Shown here piece after piece: positions 15,237 through 16,415 of a stretch of 16,415 bases of DNA; positions within the stretch are counted from its first letter, which is position 1, and each line of letters starts with the position of its first letter. The stretch covers positions 1 through 16,415 of the forward strand of contig CAZBKO010000046.1 of assembly GCA_964492545.1 (NCBI GenBank). Direction: 5' to 3'. Source of the stretch: RGIG1934 sp964492545 (GTDB lineage Bacteria > Bacillota > Clostridia > Lachnospirales > Lachnospiraceae). The notes under the pieces are model-generated. The model had not been told where the DNA came from. It saw only the letters and a program-made list of their open reading frames with translations, and made no database searches. Both the position numbers and the translations under genes were made by a program.

Positions 15237-15908
15237 TTATTTCTCCTCTATACATTTAATTAATTTAGATGAAGGGTAATATTCAATAACAACTGTCTTG
15301 CCCTCATACTTTTCGCACTTGTCACCAACATTTCCACTAATCGCAAAAGTTAATACATTGCTTCCGGCATTTGCATCTTCTTCTATTTTATAAAGTCCAC
15401 TCAGTTTATCAGTTTCATTTAGAGGGGCATGACGTATATTAGAATGATCCACATGGCAATAATATAATTCTATGGTTTCTGTCTTACCATTTGTCATTTG
15501 TATTACATTTTCAATCTTAGGTCGTACCAAAATTATCAATATAAATAGTGTTATTGCTCCAATACAACCACATAGCATTTTTACATTTTTAGTTATCTGC
15601 TTTCCCCTTGCGATTGCTATAATAGCAACTATCGCTGGAGCCATTAATATAACGGCTTGTAAAATCCAATATATTGAATAATACCAAACTGTCTTTTCTC
15701 CAATCTGATATACACTATCACCTATAACCCAATACAACAGATATACAATTAACAAAGAATATACGCTCACTTTACATAACATTTTTTCTTCTCTGCTTAG
15801 CTTTTTTGAAGGTTCATCTGGTTCACCAGGTTTTGGAATATCATTTGGATGAAAATTCTTAATTAAATCAAAGCCTTCTTCGTCCTTATTTTCTTTCTCG
15901 CCACTCAT
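15237..15908 (-). CDS. Small membrane protein of unknown family, intact paralog
   Basis: 223 residues from ATG 15908, preferred over ATG 15920 because GGAG lies seven bases upstream and the start then matches that of the paralog. An acidic cytoplasmic head (about 1-42) is followed by three membrane segments (about 43-62, 74-100, 110-128) and an outer or inner domain of about 95 residues rich in beta strands, ending KYEGKTVVIEYYPSSKLIKCIEEK. The head is nearly identical at DNA level to that of the next gene, eight bases downstream of its stop. I do not recognise the family and assign no function. It lies between serS and the glycosyltransferase. Confidence 0.7.
   Translation of the reverse strand: MSGEKENKDEEGFDLIKNFHPNDIPKPGEPDEPSKKLSREEKMLCKVSVYSLLIVYLLYWVIGDSVYQIGEKTVWYYSIYWILQAVILMAPAIVAIIAIARGKQITKNVKMLCGCIGAITLFILIILVRPKIENVIQMTNGKTETIELYYCHVDHSNIRHAPLNETDKLSGLYKIEEDANAGSNVLTFAISGNVGDKCEKYEGKTVVIEYYPSSKLIKCIEEK
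15833..15894 (-). repeat. Near-identical 62-base repeat, copy in the intact paralog
   Basis: Second copy of the repeat at 15153-15214, 680 bases away in direct orientation, with one mismatch. Recent duplication or gene conversion limited to the 5' end of the genes would explain it. Confidence 0.9.
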
Positions 15909-15940
15909 ACTAATCTCCATTCATTTATATATGTAAGATA

Positions 15941-15968
15941 AAAGAGTCGAATAGATATCCGGCTCTTT
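15941..15968 (-). terminator. Possible terminator after serS
   Basis: AAAGAG/CTCTTT arms (15941-15946, 15963-15968) with two further G-C pairs inside after one mismatch. On the minus strand a short T-rich stretch follows. It lies 16 bases after the serS stop. The stem is short and not GC-rich, so termination is uncertain. Confidence 0.45.
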
Positions 15969-15983
15969 CATCAATGATGTGCA

Positions 15984-16415
15984 CTATCTAATCTCAGACT
16001 TTCCACCCATGTATGGTCTTAATACTTCTGGAATTCTAACACTTCCATCTTCATTAAGATTATTCTCAAGGAAAGCAATAAGCATTCTTGGTGGTGCAAC
16101 AACTGTATTATTAAGAGTATTTGCAAAATATTTGCCATTTTCTCCATTTACTCTTATCTTAAGTCTTCTTGCCTGAGCATCTCCAAGATTAGAACAGCTT
16201 CCTACTTCAAAGTATTTCTTCTGTCTTGGTGACCAAGCTTCAACGTCTACAGACTTAACCTTAAGATCTGCTAAATCTCCTGAACAGCACTCAAGAGTTC
16301 TAACCGGAATATCTAAGCTTCTAAATAAATCAACAGTATTCTGCCATAATTTATTGTACCAATCCTGGCTTTCTTCAGGCTTACATACAACGATCATCTC
16401 CTGCTTCTCAAACTG
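15984..16415 (-). CDS. serS: Seryl-tRNA synthetase, C-terminal part (runs off the window)
   Basis: The frame is open to the window edge; the visible part is about 143 residues. QFEKQEMIVVCKPEES matches class II motif 2 and the loop after it, and DVEAWSPRQKKYFEVGSCSN is the serine/ATP-site stretch of SerRS. ANTLNNTVVAPPRMLIAFLE is motif 3 with its arginine, followed by the NEDGSVRIPEVLRPYMGG end typical of the enzyme. It charges tRNA-Ser with serine. The wording TLNNTVVAPPR in place of the usual ALNGSGLAVGR is a variant I associate with Clostridia. Apparently intact in the part seen. Confidence 0.95.
   Translation of the reverse strand, partial: QFEKQEMIVVCKPEESQDWYNKLWQNTVDLFRSLDIPVRTLECCSGDLADLKVKSVDVEAWSPRQKKYFEVGSCSNLGDAQARRLKIRVNGENGKYFANTLNNTVVAPPRMLIAFLENNLNEDGSVRIPEVLRPYMGGKSEIR

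Overview
The window looks like chromosomal DNA of a low-GC Gram-positive anaerobe of the class Clostridia, most likely a Lachnospiraceae gut or rumen bacterium (Roseburia/Agathobacter/Butyrivibrio type). This placement is inference from AT-rich codon use, AGGAGG-like ribosome sites, the variant of seryl-tRNA synthetase, the style of the transposase remnant, and the mix of SipW/TasA-type proteins with c-di-GMP-type domains. I see no rRNA, tRNA or CRISPR array.

Layout. (a) 130-1644 (+): a membrane-anchored GGDEF-EAL protein with a degenerate GGDEF site, followed by a strong intrinsic terminator. (b) 1781-2158: a facing terminator for the minus strand and a decayed IS4-type transposase. (c) 11912 down to 2149 (-): one long, tightly packed operon behind a near-consensus sigma-A promoter. 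In transcription order it encodes a degenerate HD-GYP protein, a membrane-anchored extracellular protein, a SipW-type-signal TasA-like protein, a membrane-anchored McrB-like AAA+ ATPase, a DUF2357 (McrC-like) protein with coiled coil in place of a visible nuclease, a SipW-type signal peptidase, two more TasA/membrane-anchored proteins, and a large surface protein with GLUG-like repeats. (d) 16415 down to 11915 (-): serS (partial), two related small membrane proteins, a CgeB-like glycosyltransferase, truA and an orphan ABC ATPase.

How the parts may work together. The SipW-type peptidase would process the TasA-like subunits, and the large repeat protein would be the adhesin or matrix component. 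The McrB/DUF2357 pair sits between the subunits and the peptidase, so I infer a role in assembling, exporting or controlling this surface structure rather than DNA restriction. Cyclic-di-GMP-type domains, all degenerate, lie on both sides of the locus. This gene combination is the best candidate for an undescribed system here.

State of the locus. It appears to be decaying. Two subunit genes carry in-frame TAA codons followed by a homologous C-terminal module. The DUF2357 gene has a one-base slip in a run of A. The last two genes are truncated and joined out of frame, and the large protein runs into transposase DNA. One of the paired membrane proteins is also frameshifted. The neighbouring housekeeping genes (truA, ABC ATPase, glycosyltransferase, visible part of serS) are intact.
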